Shown here in pieces: positions 9,060 to 18,044 of a stretch of 64,000 nucleotides of DNA. The translations under genes were made by a program, and so were the position numbers. The stretch lies in assembly GCF_031202305.1 (NCBI RefSeq), contig NZ_CP101731.1, forward strand, positions 2,914,001-2,978,000. The letters run 5' to 3'. Below the pieces are notes generated by a model that saw nothing but the letters and a program-made list of their open reading frames with translations, was not told the DNA's origin and made no database searches. Position 1 is the first letter of the stretch. Each line of letters starts with the position of its first letter. The stretch is from Pelagibacterium sp. 26DY04 (GTDB lineage: Bacteria > Pseudomonadota > Alphaproteobacteria > Rhizobiales > Devosiaceae).

Positions 9060-10208
9060 CTAATACGCGTTCGGGTTCTTGGACAGCGACTTGTTGGTCA
9101 CCGGGCCGCTCATCACTTTGTAGACCCAGCTCGTGTAAGCAAGGATCAGCGGCAGGAAGAATGCCGTCGCGACCAGCATGATGAAAAGGGTCAAATGGCT
9201 CGACGACGCGTCCCAGACCGTCAGGCTCGCATTGGGATTGTGCGAGGACGGCAACAGGAACGGAAACATCGAAAGCCCAGCCGTCGAAACGATGCCGAAC
9301 ACCCCTGCCCCGGCCGCAAGGATCGGGACGATTTTCATCCCCCCGCGCAATCCGAGCAGGGCGCCGGCCATGCCGATAAAACCAAGGACCGGGGCAATCA
9401 GCATCCAGGGATAAGTGCCGTAATTGGCCATCCAGGCACCGACTTCACGTTCCACGGTCTTGGCCAGCGGGTTGGACGGCAGGGCGGTTTCGATGGCGCT
9501 GGTGACGGCGTAGCCCTCGATGCCGAAGGCGATCCATAGCCCGCCCAGGGCAAAGAGCACGATGGCCGCGAGCGCTGCCCACTGGCCATAGCGCGAGGCG
9601 CGGGCGGCGATTTCGCCCTCGGTGCGCGCGGCGATGACGGCAGCCCCCATGGTCATGACCATCGAAAGGCTGACCAGCCCGCACAGCAAGGCAAAGGGCG
9701 TGAGAAGACCGAAGAAGTTGCCCAGATAGGAGGGACGCAGGGTGCGGTCGAGGTCGAACGGGGCGCCGAGCAGAGCGTTGCCGACGGCCACACCAAAGAT
9801 CAGGGCGGGCACGAAGCCGCCGATGAACAACACCCAATCCCAGGTGGAGCGCCAGCGCGGATCGGTGATCTTGCCGCGATATTTGAACCCCACCGGGCGC
9901 AGGATCAAGGCGAAGAGGATCACGATCATCGCCAGATAAAAGCCCGAAAAGCTCACTGCATAGAGCGGCGGCCAGGCGGCAAAGATCGCGCCGCCCCCCA
10001 GCACCAGCCAGACCTGATTGCCTTCCCAGGTCGGGCCGGCGAGATTGAGCAGCACGCGGCGTTCCTCATCGGTGCGGGCAACGGCAGGCAGGAGGGCGCC
10101 CAGCCCCAGATCCATGCCGCCCAGCACCGCAAAGCCGATGAGCAGGACGCCGAGCAGCGCCCACCAGATGAGCCGCAGGGTTTCATAATCGATGGGAATG
10201 AAATCCAT
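9060..10208 (-). CDS. cydB: Cytochrome bd ubiquinol oxidase subunit II CydB
   Basis: An inner-membrane subunit of the high-affinity terminal oxidase that reduces O2 with ubiquinol. At 382 residues with about eight or nine predicted helices, it is the normal length. The N-terminal segment (LRLIWWALLGVLLIGFAVLGGMDLG) and GPTWEGNQVWLVLGGGAIFAAWP are diagnostic of CydB. The ATG at 10208 has a GGAGAG ribosome site. It follows cydA by 12 nt and precedes cydX by 12 nt, so the order cydA-cydB-cydX is one operon on the minus strand. Confidence 0.97.
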   Translation of the reverse strand: MDFIPIDYETLRLIWWALLGVLLIGFAVLGGMDLGLGALLPAVARTDEERRVLLNLAGPTWEGNQVWLVLGGGAIFAAWPPLYAVSFSGFYLAMIVILFALILRPVGFKYRGKITDPRWRSTWDWVLFIGGFVPALIFGVAVGNALLGAPFDLDRTLRPSYLGNFFGLLTPFALLCGLVSLSMVMTMGAAVIAARTEGEIAARASRYGQWAALAAIVLFALGGLWIAFGIEGYAVTSAIETALPSNPLAKTVEREVGAWMANYGTYPWMLIAPVLGFIGMAGALLGLRGGMKIVPILAAGAGVFGIVSTAGLSMFPFLLPSSHNPNASLTVWDASSSHLTLFIMLVATAFFLPLILAYTSWVYKVMSGPVTNKSLSKNPNAY

Positions 10209-10220
10209 TGTCCACTCTCC

Positions 10221-11837
10221 TTATTCGGCAGGCTGCGGCCGGGCATCGGACTCGGCCGATTGCGGTTTGTCCGATTTGGGCCGAGGCGTTTCCATGGGAT
10301 CGGGCTCGCCATTGAGCAGGGCGACGTAGTCCTTGGGGCCGGCCTTGATGGCCTTGACCATGAGGAAGACCATGATCACCGCGAGCACCGTATAAAGGCT
10401 CACATAGAAGGAAAGACTGAGCACAAGATCGGTGACCGTCAGACCGGACGCGGCATAGAAGGTGGGCAGAACCCCTTCGATCGCCCAGGGCTGGCGGCCA
10501 TATTCGGCGATGATCCAGCCTGCTTCGGCAGCCAGCCAGGGCAGCGGCATGGCGGCCACGGCGCCCCAAAGAAACCAGCGGTGCGTATCGAGCGTGCCGC
10601 GCGAGGCTTTCCAGAAAGCGAAGGCAAAGAAGGCGATGAAGAAAAAGCCCACGCCCACCATCAGCCGGAAGGTCCAGAACAACGGCCAGACATCGGGCAC
10701 CGTGTCCTGGGCCGCCATGGCGATCTCTTCCGGCGTCGCGTTCTCGATATCGGTGCGGTAGCGCTTCAAAAGCAGCGCGTAGCCAAGATCGGGCCAAGCC
10801 TCGCCGATCACGGCGCGGGCCTCCTGGTCCTGCCGATCTTCTTCGAGAACAGCCATGGCCTCATAGGCGCGCAGGCCATTGGCGATGCGGACTTCGGCAT
10901 GCTCGACAAGATCGTGGATGCCGGGAACTTCCGTATCGAAGGAACGCGTGGTGATGAGACCGAGAACCCAGGGAATCTTGATGTCGAAACGCTCGCCATT
11001 GGGCAGCGGGAAGGCAACGAGGCTGAGCCCGGCCGGGGCCGGTTCGGTTTCGTACATCGCTTCGATGGCGGCGATCTTCATCACCTGGTGCTCGGTGGCC
11101 GCATAGCCGCTTTCATCGCCCAGGACGACGACCGAGAGCGCGGAAGCAAGGCCGAAGCTGGCCGCGACCACCATGGAGCGCTTGGCGAGTTCTTGATGTT
11201 TGCCCGTAAGGAGGAAAAGCGCGCTGACGCCGAAAACGAACACGGCGCCGGTGACATAGCCTGCCGAAACCGTATGCACGAACTTGGCCTGCGCGACAGG
11301 ATTGAAGATCACCTCCATGAAATTGGTGATCTCCATACGCATGGTGTCGGGATTGAACACCGCGCCGGTGGGATATTGCATCCAGCCATTGGCGATCAAA
11401 ATCCACAGCGCGGAAAAGTTCGCGCCCAGCGCGACAAGCCAGGTGACAGCGAGGTGGCCGACCTTGGACAGCCGGTCCCAGCCGAAAAAGAACAGGCCAA
11501 TGAAGGTCGCTTCGAGGAAGAACGCCATCAGTCCCTCGATGGCCAGCGGGGCGCCGAACACGTCGCCGACATAGTGGCTGTAATAGGACCAGTTCATGCC
11601 GAACTGGAACTCCATCACGATGCCGGTGGCGACACCCATGGCGAAATTGATGCCGAACAGCGTGCCCCAGAACAGGGTCATCTTTCGCCAGATCTCGCGC
11701 CCGGTCATCACATAGGTGCTCTCCATGATGGCCATCATGAAGGAGAGCCCGAGCGTCAACGGCACGAACAGGAAGTGATAAAGCGCGGTTGCAGCAAATT
11801 GCATCCGCGACAAGGCTACGACTGTTTCGTCGATCAT
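10221..11837 (-). CDS. cydA: Cytochrome bd ubiquinol oxidase subunit I CydA
   Basis: The heme-carrying, quinol-oxidising subunit of cytochrome bd. With the start at 11837 (MIDETVVALS) the protein has 538 residues, and heme ligands fall at H21 (ALYHFLFVPLTLG), H188 (FVHTVSAGYVTG) and M393 (FWTFRLMVGVG). E101 and E109, the proton-path acids, and GRQPW near residue 460 are also present. The soluble insert between residues 250 and 380 is long, as in the E. coli-type L subfamily. An in-frame start 16 codons upstream lacks conservation. The FNR box at 11934-11947 lies about 97 bp upstream. Confidence 0.97.
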   Translation of the reverse strand: MIDETVVALSRMQFAATALYHFLFVPLTLGLSFMMAIMESTYVMTGREIWRKMTLFWGTLFGINFAMGVATGIVMEFQFGMNWSYYSHYVGDVFGAPLAIEGLMAFFLEATFIGLFFFGWDRLSKVGHLAVTWLVALGANFSALWILIANGWMQYPTGAVFNPDTMRMEITNFMEVIFNPVAQAKFVHTVSAGYVTGAVFVFGVSALFLLTGKHQELAKRSMVVAASFGLASALSVVVLGDESGYAATEHQVMKIAAIEAMYETEPAPAGLSLVAFPLPNGERFDIKIPWVLGLITTRSFDTEVPGIHDLVEHAEVRIANGLRAYEAMAVLEEDRQDQEARAVIGEAWPDLGYALLLKRYRTDIENATPEEIAMAAQDTVPDVWPLFWTFRLMVGVGFFFIAFFAFAFWKASRGTLDTHRWFLWGAVAAMPLPWLAAEAGWIIAEYGRQPWAIEGVLPTFYAASGLTVTDLVLSLSFYVSLYTVLAVIMVFLMVKAIKAGPKDYVALLNGEPDPMETPRPKSDKPQSAESDARPQPAE

Positions 11838-11933
11838 GAAGACTGCCCCTGGGTCATAAAAAGCCGTCCGGGTCGAACACCACAACCGGGACGACGCTGT
11901 TCACGGTATATATAGTATCATAGCCAAGCCCTA

Positions 11934-11947
11934 TTGACCTGGATCAA
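11934..11947. promoter_or_regulatory. FNR/FixK-type box between cydA and cydD
   Basis: TTGACCTGGATCAA matches the FNR/FixK/Anr consensus TTGAT-N4-ATCAA at nine of ten defined positions. It is the only good match in the intergenic gap between the divergent cydABX and cydDC operons, so one site can serve both. It ends 60 bp before the cydD start codon. An FNR-type regulator whose recognition helix carries E-x-x-SR is encoded just beyond cydC, a direct candidate for binding here. Confidence 0.8.
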
Positions 11948-12007
11948 GGCGCCGCGCGTCCGGATATCGCAGGCTGCCCCGCTCCACTTTCCGCTATTGT
12001 TGCGATC

Positions 12008-13753
12008 ATGGCCTCCTCTACCGACCCCATCGCCGACCGTGCCAACGCCCGCAAGCTCATGGGATTGCGCAGAATGGGCGGCCGCGCGCTGATCGTTGCG
12101 GTCACCGCGCCGCTGGTGTCGGGGGCGATGCTCATCATCTATGCGGCACTCCTGGCGCAGGTGTTGGGGCGGACGATCGAAGGAGGAGAACCGCTGGGAG
12201 CGGTGACGCCACTGATCGGCGCATTGGCCGGCATCGTTCTCATTCGCGCGCTGCTGGGACTGCTTGGAGAGCAGGCCGGAACGGTCGGGGCCGAGCAGAT
12301 CAAGACGCGGCTGCGCACCGGGCTGTTCGGCCACATTCTGGCACAGCGGCACGCGCTGGGGCTTAAGCCGGCATCTGGCGCGGTGGGCGCGGCGCTGATC
12401 GACCAGGTCGAGGGGCTGGAGAATTTCTTTGCCCGTTACCTGCCGGCGATGATTTCGGCTGCCATCCTGCCCATCGCCTTTGCGGTGGTGCTGTTTCCCA
12501 TCGATTGGGTGGTGGGGCTGCTGTTCATCGTCACCGCGCCGCTTATCCCGTTATTCATGGCTTTGGCCGGCTGGGGCGCGCAGGCGGCAACCGACCGGCA
12601 GGCGACCGCGCTCTCGCGGCTGTCGGCGCATTTCGCCGACCGGCTGCGGGGGCTCTTGACGCTCAAGCTTTTTGGGCGCGAAACCGACGCGATAGAGAAC
12701 GTCCATGCCGCGAGCGAAGCGCTGCGGCGCCGGACCAATGCCGTGCTGCGCATAGCCTTCCTGTCCTCGGCGATCCTCGAATTTTTCGCAGCGCTTGGGG
12801 TGGCCGGCGTCGCGCTCTATGTGGGACTGACCTATCTGGGCCTTCTGGGGGTCAATCCGGGTCTGACGCTGACGTGGGGGCTGTTCGCGCTGCTCATGGC
12901 GCCCGAAGTCTATGCGCCGCTGCGCCAGCTCGCCGCGCACTATCATGATCGTGCCGCCGCGAAATCGGCGCTTGCCGAAATCGAGGCCATTGTCGCTGAT
13001 CCCGGCGAACTGGCGACGCCCGACATTTCGGCGCCCTCTGCCAAACCCGTCAAAGCGCTCCCGCTCTCCGTCCGCGGACTGACGGTCAGAGCACAGGATG
13101 AAGCGGTGCTCGATAGGCTCCATCTCGAGCTCGGCGCGGGCGAAAGCCTTGCCATCATGGGCCCGAGCGGGATCGGTAAATCGACGCTGGCCCGCGCGCT
13201 GGTCCGGCTGGTGCCGTTCGAGGGCAATGTTTCCCTGGGCGGCGTCCCGTTATCCGAATGGAGCGAAGCGGATTTGCGCGCCAGCGTGACCTTCATCGGC
13301 CAGAAACCGCACATCTTCGCCGGCACGATCGCCGAGAACATCGCTCTGGCCGCTCCCGCGGCAACTGCCGAGACGATTGAGGCGGCTGCCGAGGAGGCGC
13401 TTGTCAAAGAGTTTGCCGACCGTCTGCCCGAAGGGCTCGATACGCTGGTGGGCGAAGGCGGATACGGACTTTCGGGTGGCCAGATCCAGCGTATCGGTCT
13501 GGCACGGCTGTTTCTCACCGATCCGGCACTGGTCGTCCTCGATGAACCGACTGCCCATCTCGACCCGGCGACCGAGGCAAAGCTGCTCGACAGGGTGCAG
13601 GCGTTCTGTGACGGCCGGACGCTGATCATCATGACCCATTCGAGCGCGGTAGCCGCGCGGGCCGGAAAGGTGATGCGCATGGCCGGCGGAAGGCTGCTGC
13701 CCACTCCGCACCGGGCGACTCAGTCTCACAGGGACAAGGAGGGCTGGGCATGA
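12008..13753 (+). CDS. cydD: Heterodimeric thiol-reductant ABC exporter subunit CydD
   Basis: Half of CydDC, which exports glutathione/cysteine to the periplasm and is needed to assemble cytochrome bd. It has an N-terminal six-helix membrane domain (about 25-320) and a C-terminal nucleotide-binding domain with Walker A GPSGIGKST, signature LSGGQIQRIGLAR and Walker B LVVLDEPTAHLD. The family's 580-residue length fits. It is divergent from cydABX, sharing the FNR box, and its last codons overlap the cydC start by 4 nt (ATGA). Confidence 0.93.
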   Translation: MASSTDPIADRANARKLMGLRRMGGRALIVAVTAPLVSGAMLIIYAALLAQVLGRTIEGGEPLGAVTPLIGALAGIVLIRALLGLLGEQAGTVGAEQIKTRLRTGLFGHILAQRHALGLKPASGAVGAALIDQVEGLENFFARYLPAMISAAILPIAFAVVLFPIDWVVGLLFIVTAPLIPLFMALAGWGAQAATDRQATALSRLSAHFADRLRGLLTLKLFGRETDAIENVHAASEALRRRTNAVLRIAFLSSAILEFFAALGVAGVALYVGLTYLGLLGVNPGLTLTWGLFALLMAPEVYAPLRQLAAHYHDRAAAKSALAEIEAIVADPGELATPDISAPSAKPVKALPLSVRGLTVRAQDEAVLDRLHLELGAGESLAIMGPSGIGKSTLARALVRLVPFEGNVSLGGVPLSEWSEADLRASVTFIGQKPHIFAGTIAENIALAAPAATAETIEAAAEEALVKEFADRLPEGLDTLVGEGGYGLSGGQIQRIGLARLFLTDPALVVLDEPTAHLDPATEAKLLDRVQAFCDGRTLIIMTHSSAVAARAGKVMRMAGGRLLPTPHRATQSHRDKEGWA

Positions 13754-15444
13754 AGGCGCTGGCGTTCTTTGCCCTACTGTTCAAGCCGCACTGGCGCGGC
13801 CTGCTGCTCGCGCTGATCCTCTCGCTGGTCACGCTGGCTGCGGGCACCGCGCTGCTGGGGGTTTCGGGCTGGTTCCTGACGGCGACGGCGCTGACCGCTC
13901 TTGGCGTATCGTTCAACCTTTTCGCCCCTTCCGCCGCTGTTCGTGGCTTCTCCTTCATCCGCATTCTTGCGCGCTATTTCGAAAAGCTGGTCGGACACAA
14001 CGCGACCCTGCGCCTGCTGTCCGATTTGCGGCGCTGGCTGTTTTCGGCCCTGTTTCCCCGCTTGCCGCTGCCCGACCGGTCCTTGCGTCACGGCGATCTG
14101 GTGACGCGGCTGACCGCCGATATCGATGCGCTCGATACGCTGTTCCTCATCGCCATAGGACCGCTGATTGCGGCATTGGTGCTGGGCGGAGCCGTAACCG
14201 CCGTGCTGCTGGCCCTGCTGCCAGCGGCTGGGTGGATCTATTTGGTGGCCATAATTCTCTCCGTGATCGTGGTGCCCGCGATCCTTGCCGCTACGACCCG
14301 CAGCAACGGAAGCCAGAGCGTCGAGGCAGCGGCAGGGCTGCGGGCGCAGATTCTCGATACGATTGCCGGCCACGACGATATCGTGGCCTTCGGCCAAAGC
14401 GGCTTTGCCGCCGAAAAATTCGCGGCGGCGAGCCAAACGCTTTCCGACCTGCGCCGCCGGCAAGGGCTTGCCACATCGATTGCCGCTGCTTCGGTGCAGG
14501 CCCTGACCGGGGTGGCGCTTATCGCCATCGTATTGGTTGGGCTTGAGGCGTTTGAAGCGGGAGCGATCGAGGGGCCGATCCTGGCGGGCATCGTCTTTGC
14601 CGCTCTGGGGAGCTTTGAAGCGACGGCAGTGATCATCCGATCGATCGGCAAACTGGGGTCGGCGCTCGCTTCGGCCGAGCGGCTGCGGCAAATCGCAACT
14701 GCGCCCATCACGGTGCGCGATCCAATGCGTCCGGTGGCCTGCCCCCAAGGTGGCGGCATCGCGTTCGAAAACGTCACCTTTGCCTACGGCAATAGCGAAC
14801 CGGTTCTCAAGCGTCTCGACCTCGCCCTCTCGGCAGGAGAGCATGTGGCGATTTCCGGGGTGAGTGGGGTCGGCAAATCCAGCCTGCTGCATTTGGCACT
14901 GCGCCTCGCAGACCCGCAAGAAGGCGCCATTTGCATTGAGGGAATCGATATCCGTGATGTCGCCCAGCGCGACCTTCACGCGCATATAGCGCTTCTCGGC
15001 CAGCACAGCCCGGTGTTTCTCGATACGGTCCGCAACAACCTGCTGATCGCCCGCCCCGAGGCGACCGATGCCGAACTCTACGCCGCGCTGGGGAAAGCCA
15101 GGCTCGAAACCACGATCCGCAGCTTGCCCGCAGGGCTCGATACGGTGGTGGGAGAAACCGGCGCGACGCTTTCGGCCGGCCAGGCCAGGCGGCTCAGCCT
15201 CGCCCGCACCCTGCTCTCTCCAGCGCCGATCGTGCTGCTCGACGAGCCGACGGCAGGGCTGGATCGGGAGACCGAAGCCGCGTTCTTCTCCGATATGCCC
15301 CAAGCGCTGGCCGGGCGTGCTGTGGTGCTGGCAACCCATGCGCTGCTGCCCGCAGGCGCGGTGATGCGCGAATTCGAGCTTATCGGCGGCAGGCTGGAAG
15401 AGATCAGCCGCAGCGGGCTTGGAGACGCGTCAGGTCGGGAATAG
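13750..15444 (+). CDS. cydC: Heterodimeric thiol-reductant ABC exporter subunit CydC
   Basis: Partner of CydD, 564 residues: a membrane domain followed by an ATPase domain with Walker A GVSGVGKSS, Walker B IVLLDEPTAGLD and a variant signature LSAGQARRLSLAR (the second glycine is replaced by alanine). SLRHGDLVTRLTADIDALD is the coupling-helix region typical of CydC. Translation is coupled to cydD by ATGA. Its 3' end overlaps the convergent Fnr-type gene by 41 nt, which is unusual and implies no separate terminator between them. Confidence 0.93.
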   Translation: MKALAFFALLFKPHWRGLLLALILSLVTLAAGTALLGVSGWFLTATALTALGVSFNLFAPSAAVRGFSFIRILARYFEKLVGHNATLRLLSDLRRWLFSALFPRLPLPDRSLRHGDLVTRLTADIDALDTLFLIAIGPLIAALVLGGAVTAVLLALLPAAGWIYLVAIILSVIVVPAILAATTRSNGSQSVEAAAGLRAQILDTIAGHDDIVAFGQSGFAAEKFAAASQTLSDLRRRQGLATSIAAASVQALTGVALIAIVLVGLEAFEAGAIEGPILAGIVFAALGSFEATAVIIRSIGKLGSALASAERLRQIATAPITVRDPMRPVACPQGGGIAFENVTFAYGNSEPVLKRLDLALSAGEHVAISGVSGVGKSSLLHLALRLADPQEGAICIEGIDIRDVAQRDLHAHIALLGQHSPVFLDTVRNNLLIARPEATDAELYAALGKARLETTIRSLPAGLDTVVGETGATLSAGQARRLSLARTLLSPAPIVLLDEPTAGLDRETEAAFFSDMPQALAGRAVVLATHALLPAGAVMREFELIGGRLEEISRSGLGDASGRE

Positions 15445-16123
15445 TAAAGCGGCGGCTGTTTTCGACCGAGATCACCCCATCCTTACGCAAAAGCGTGAGC
15501 TGGCGCGAAACCGTTTCGATGGTAAGGCCGAGAAAATCGGCGATATCGGCGCGGCTGAGCGGCAGCTCGAAGATGATGGTCTTGCGCTCCCGATTGAGCG
15601 GATCGATGTGCAGCGCGACCATGTAGAGAAAGCTTGCGACCTTCTCCCCCGCCGTTTTACGGCCCAAGGTCACCATCCAGTCCCGCGCCTCATCGAGTTC
15701 GCGCAGCGTCTGTTCCAGTAAGCGATGCTCGAGAGCGGGATGTTCGGCCACGAGCTTTTCGAGTGCCTCGCGCGGGATCATGCACAGCTCGACTTCCGAC
15801 GCCGCTTCCGCCGTAACACGGTTTTGCGTGGCATAGAGCCGGCCGAGGAAATCGGGGGCAAACTGCAGCCCTACCATCTGCTGGCGTCCGTCTTCCAGCA
15901 TCTTGGAGAGTTTGACCACGCCACGCATCAGATTGGCGTAGCGGGTGATTTCGGTGTCGTCGGCGATCAGCTCATCGCCAGCGGGGCGACGAACCATACG
16001 CGTGTGCCGCGAGAGCGTCAGTAACTGATCCGCATCGAGGGCGCCACAGAGGCCGCCATGCCGCACCTCGCAACTGCGGCAGAGAACCGGCATATCGAAA
16101 TTGTGAATGTCCTGCCTGCCCAT
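15404..16123 (-). CDS. FNR-type oxygen-sensing transcriptional regulator (Crp/Fnr family)
   Basis: 239 residues: a cyclic-nucleotide-like sensor domain, a long dimerisation helix (about 125-150) and a C-terminal helix-turn-helix. Cysteines at 15, 18 and 26 (C-x2-C-x7-C) plus C114 (VELCMIP) give the four ligands expected for an oxygen-labile [4Fe-4S] cluster, as in FnrL/FnrN/AadR proteins. The recognition helix TIETVSRQL places E203, S206 and R207 as in FNR, which reads TTGAT half-sites. An FNR box stands between the adjacent cyd operons. The start at 16123 has an AAGGA ribosome site. Alphaproteobacterial names vary, so no symbol is given. Confidence 0.9.
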   Translation of the reverse strand: MGRQDIHNFDMPVLCRSCEVRHGGLCGALDADQLLTLSRHTRMVRRPAGDELIADDTEITRYANLMRGVVKLSKMLEDGRQQMVGLQFAPDFLGRLYATQNRVTAEAASEVELCMIPREALEKLVAEHPALEHRLLEQTLRELDEARDWMVTLGRKTAGEKVASFLYMVALHIDPLNRERKTIIFELPLSRADIADFLGLTIETVSRQLTLLRKDGVISVENSRRFTIPDLTRLQARCG

Positions 16124-16226
16124 GCCAGTCCTTTCGCTTCCTGCTCGTAGATAGGCTCACGTGCAAGGCACGACGATAAGCGAAATCGCCGCAGGACCAA
16201 GAGTTTGCGCTGCTGGTTCGTACTTA

Positions 16227-16277
16227 TTGCAAATCATTTGCAACTAGCTTGACGTAGTTGCGAATGATTGTCATATT
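16227..16277 (+). promoter_or_regulatory. Sigma70-like promoter with two Mur/Fur-type boxes for the metal ABC operon
   Basis: Box 1, TTGCAAATCATTTGCAA (16227-16243), is a perfect palindrome with 8-bp arms around one central base. Box 2, TTGCGAATGATTGTCAT (16258-16274), is a degenerate copy. Between and over them lies a promoter: -35 TTGACG (16249-16254), 17-bp spacer, -10 CATATT (16272-16277), about 33 bp before the start codon. Box 2 covers the spacer and -10, ideal for repression. TTGCAAAT palindromes are the known target type of Mur, the manganese-responsive Fur of alphaproteobacteria. Confidence 0.75.
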
Positions 16278-16309
16278 CACCCACAGCTCGAACATCCCTG
16301 CGAGGTTTC

Positions 16310-17272
16310 ATGCCGTACCGACTCGCCCTTACTTTGGGGCTCTCCCTTCTCGCCGTTGCACCCGTCCAGGCCCAAACCCCGCTTTCAGTGGTTGCAACCA
16401 TCGGCATGATTGGCGACATCGCCCAGACGGTAGGCGGCGATTGTGTGACGGTGCAGACCATGATGGGGCCGGGCATCGACCCGCACCTCTACCAGGCGAC
16501 GGCGCGCGACGTGCAGACGCTCAACCGCGCCGGCCTGATCCTTTATTCCGGCTATGGGCTCGAAGGGCAGCTCGGCGATGTCTTCGCCCGTTATTCCGAG
16601 CGCGTGCCGACCCTTGCCGTTGCAGAAGCGGGGATCGCGCAAGAGGACCTGATTGCGACGGACGACGCCTATGGCGTTGATCCGCACCTTTGGATGGACG
16701 TTTCGCTCTGGGCACAGACCGTGCCCGCCATTGCCGACCAGCTCACCGCACTCATCCCCGATTGCGGTCCGGCCATCGCCGCCAATGCAGAAGCGTATCA
16801 GAGCCAGCTTGCGGCGTTGCACGGCTGGGCGACAGAGGCCATTACCTCGATCCCCGAGGGCCAGCGCATCCTGGTCACCGCCCATGATGCCTTTGCCTAT
16901 TACGGCCGCGCCTACGGCATCGATGTTGCCGGCATTCAGGGCATTTCCACCCAGTCGGAAGCCGCGATAGCCGATATCCGGCAGACCGCCGACCTGATCG
17001 TGGAACGCAACGTGCCGGCGATCTTTGTCGAATCCACCATCAATCCGCGCACGATCCAGGCGGTGATCGAGGCGGCGCGGCAAGCGGGCCAGGAGGTGGA
17101 GATCGGCGGCGAGCTCTATTCCGACGCCATGGGGGACGCCGGCACCGCAGGGGGAACCTATATCGGCATGATCCATTCCAACACCACCGCCATCAGCGGG
17201 GCGCTCGGCGGCACGCCGCCTACCCTGCCCGATGAGCTTTCAGATTGGGCGCAGCAATGGTCCCTCAACTAG
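16310..17272 (+). CDS. Manganese-type metal ABC transporter substrate-binding protein
   Basis: A periplasmic cluster A-I metal-binding protein. A Sec signal peptide (residues 1-21, ending PVQA) precedes the mature part. Metal ligands are recognisable: H59 in [10 protein letters not shown], His in [10 protein letters not shown], Glu in FVESTINP and Asp in ELYSDAMG. The H/H/E/D set and the absence of a His-rich loop favour Mn(II) or Fe(II) over Zn(II). The ATG at 16310 with GAGG eight bases before it is preferred over 16268. First gene of a four-gene operon behind Mur-like boxes; the ATPase gene overlaps its end by 16 nt. Confidence 0.9.
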   Translation: MPYRLALTLGLSLLAVAPVQAQTPLSVVATIGMIGDIAQTVGGDCVTVQTMMGPGIDPHLYQATARDVQTLNRAGLILYSGYGLEGQLGDVFARYSERVPTLAVAEAGIAQEDLIATDDAYGVDPHLWMDVSLWAQTVPAIADQLTALIPDCGPAIAANAEAYQSQLAALHGWATEAITSIPEGQRILVTAHDAFAYYGRAYGIDVAGIQGISTQSEAAIADIRQTADLIVERNVPAIFVESTINPRTIQAVIEAARQAGQEVEIGGELYSDAMGDAGTAGGTYIGMIHSNTTAISGALGGTPPTLPDELSDWAQQWSLN

Positions 17273-18042
17273 AAAACGGCCTGCACGAGCCCGGCCTTGC
17301 GGTCCATGTGGAAGACCTCACTGTCTCCTACCAATCCAAGCCGGTGCTCTGGGACATCGATTTCGATATCCCGCCAGGGGTCATGGCGGCGATCGTCGGG
17401 CCGAACGGGGCGGGTAAATCGACGCTGATCAAATCCATCCTCGACCTGGTCAAGCCCACCGCCGGCCACGTGACCATTCATGGCCGCCCCTATGCCCGCC
17501 AGCGGCGCAAGGTGGGCTATGTGCCGCAGCGTTCAAGCGTGGACTGGGACTTCCCTACCACCGCGCTCGACGTGGTGACCATGGGGCTTTACGGCCAGCT
17601 CGGCTGGCTGCGACGCCCTGGCCGCGCCGAGCATGAGCGTGCCTTGGCAGCGCTGGCGCGAGTGGGCATGGACGATTTCGCCGACCGGCAGATCAGCCAG
17701 CTTTCCGGAGGCCAGCAGCAGCGGGTTTTCATCGCCCGGGCACTGGTGCAGGACGCCGACGTCTATTTCCTCGATGAGCCCATGGCTGGGGTGGACGCCA
17801 CTACCGAGCGGGCAATCGTCAAGATCCTCCACGCCCTTCGCGATGCCGGCAAGACGGTGATCGTCGTGCACCATGACCTTCAGACGGTGCGCGACTATTT
17901 CGACTGGATGGTGATCCTCAACGTGCGCGTGATCGCACAGGGGCCGGTTTCGGAGGTTTATACGCCCGAAAATCTGCGCCGCGCCTATGGCGGCCAGATT
18001 GCGCTGATCGATCGGGACGCGACGCTGCAGGCGGCCGACTGA
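17257..18042 (+). CDS. Manganese-type metal ABC transporter ATP-binding protein
   Basis: A cytoplasmic ATPase that energises the importer. Walker [10 protein letters not shown], signature [15 protein letters not shown], Walker [13 protein letters not shown] and the switch histidine in VVHHDL are all present. [15 protein letters not shown] is the Q-loop segment typical of Mn/Zn importers (MntA/SitB/ZnuC type). ATG 17257 lies inside the end of the binding-protein gene; a TTG at 17245 is also in frame. The permease gene follows after 2 nt. Confidence 0.92.
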   Translation: MVPQLENGLHEPGLAVHVEDLTVSYQSKPVLWDIDFDIPPGVMAAIVGPNGAGKSTLIKSILDLVKPTAGHVTIHGRPYARQRRKVGYVPQRSSVDWDFPTTALDVVTMGLYGQLGWLRRPGRAEHERALAALARVGMDDFADRQISQLSGGQQQRVFIARALVQDADVYFLDEPMAGVDATTERAIVKILHALRDAGKTVIVVHHDLQTVRDYFDWMVILNVRVIAQGPVSEVYTPENLRRAYGGQIALIDRDATLQAAD

Positions 18043-18044
18043 TC

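Noticed and set aside
10260..11915. 551-codon plus-strand frame opposite cydA
   Set aside because: Shadow of cydA: His/Gly/Asp-rich low-complexity translation and no ribosome site.
13774..15339. 521-codon minus-strand frame opposite cydC
   Set aside because: Shadow of cydC; composition is Gln/Arg/Gly rich without conserved motifs.
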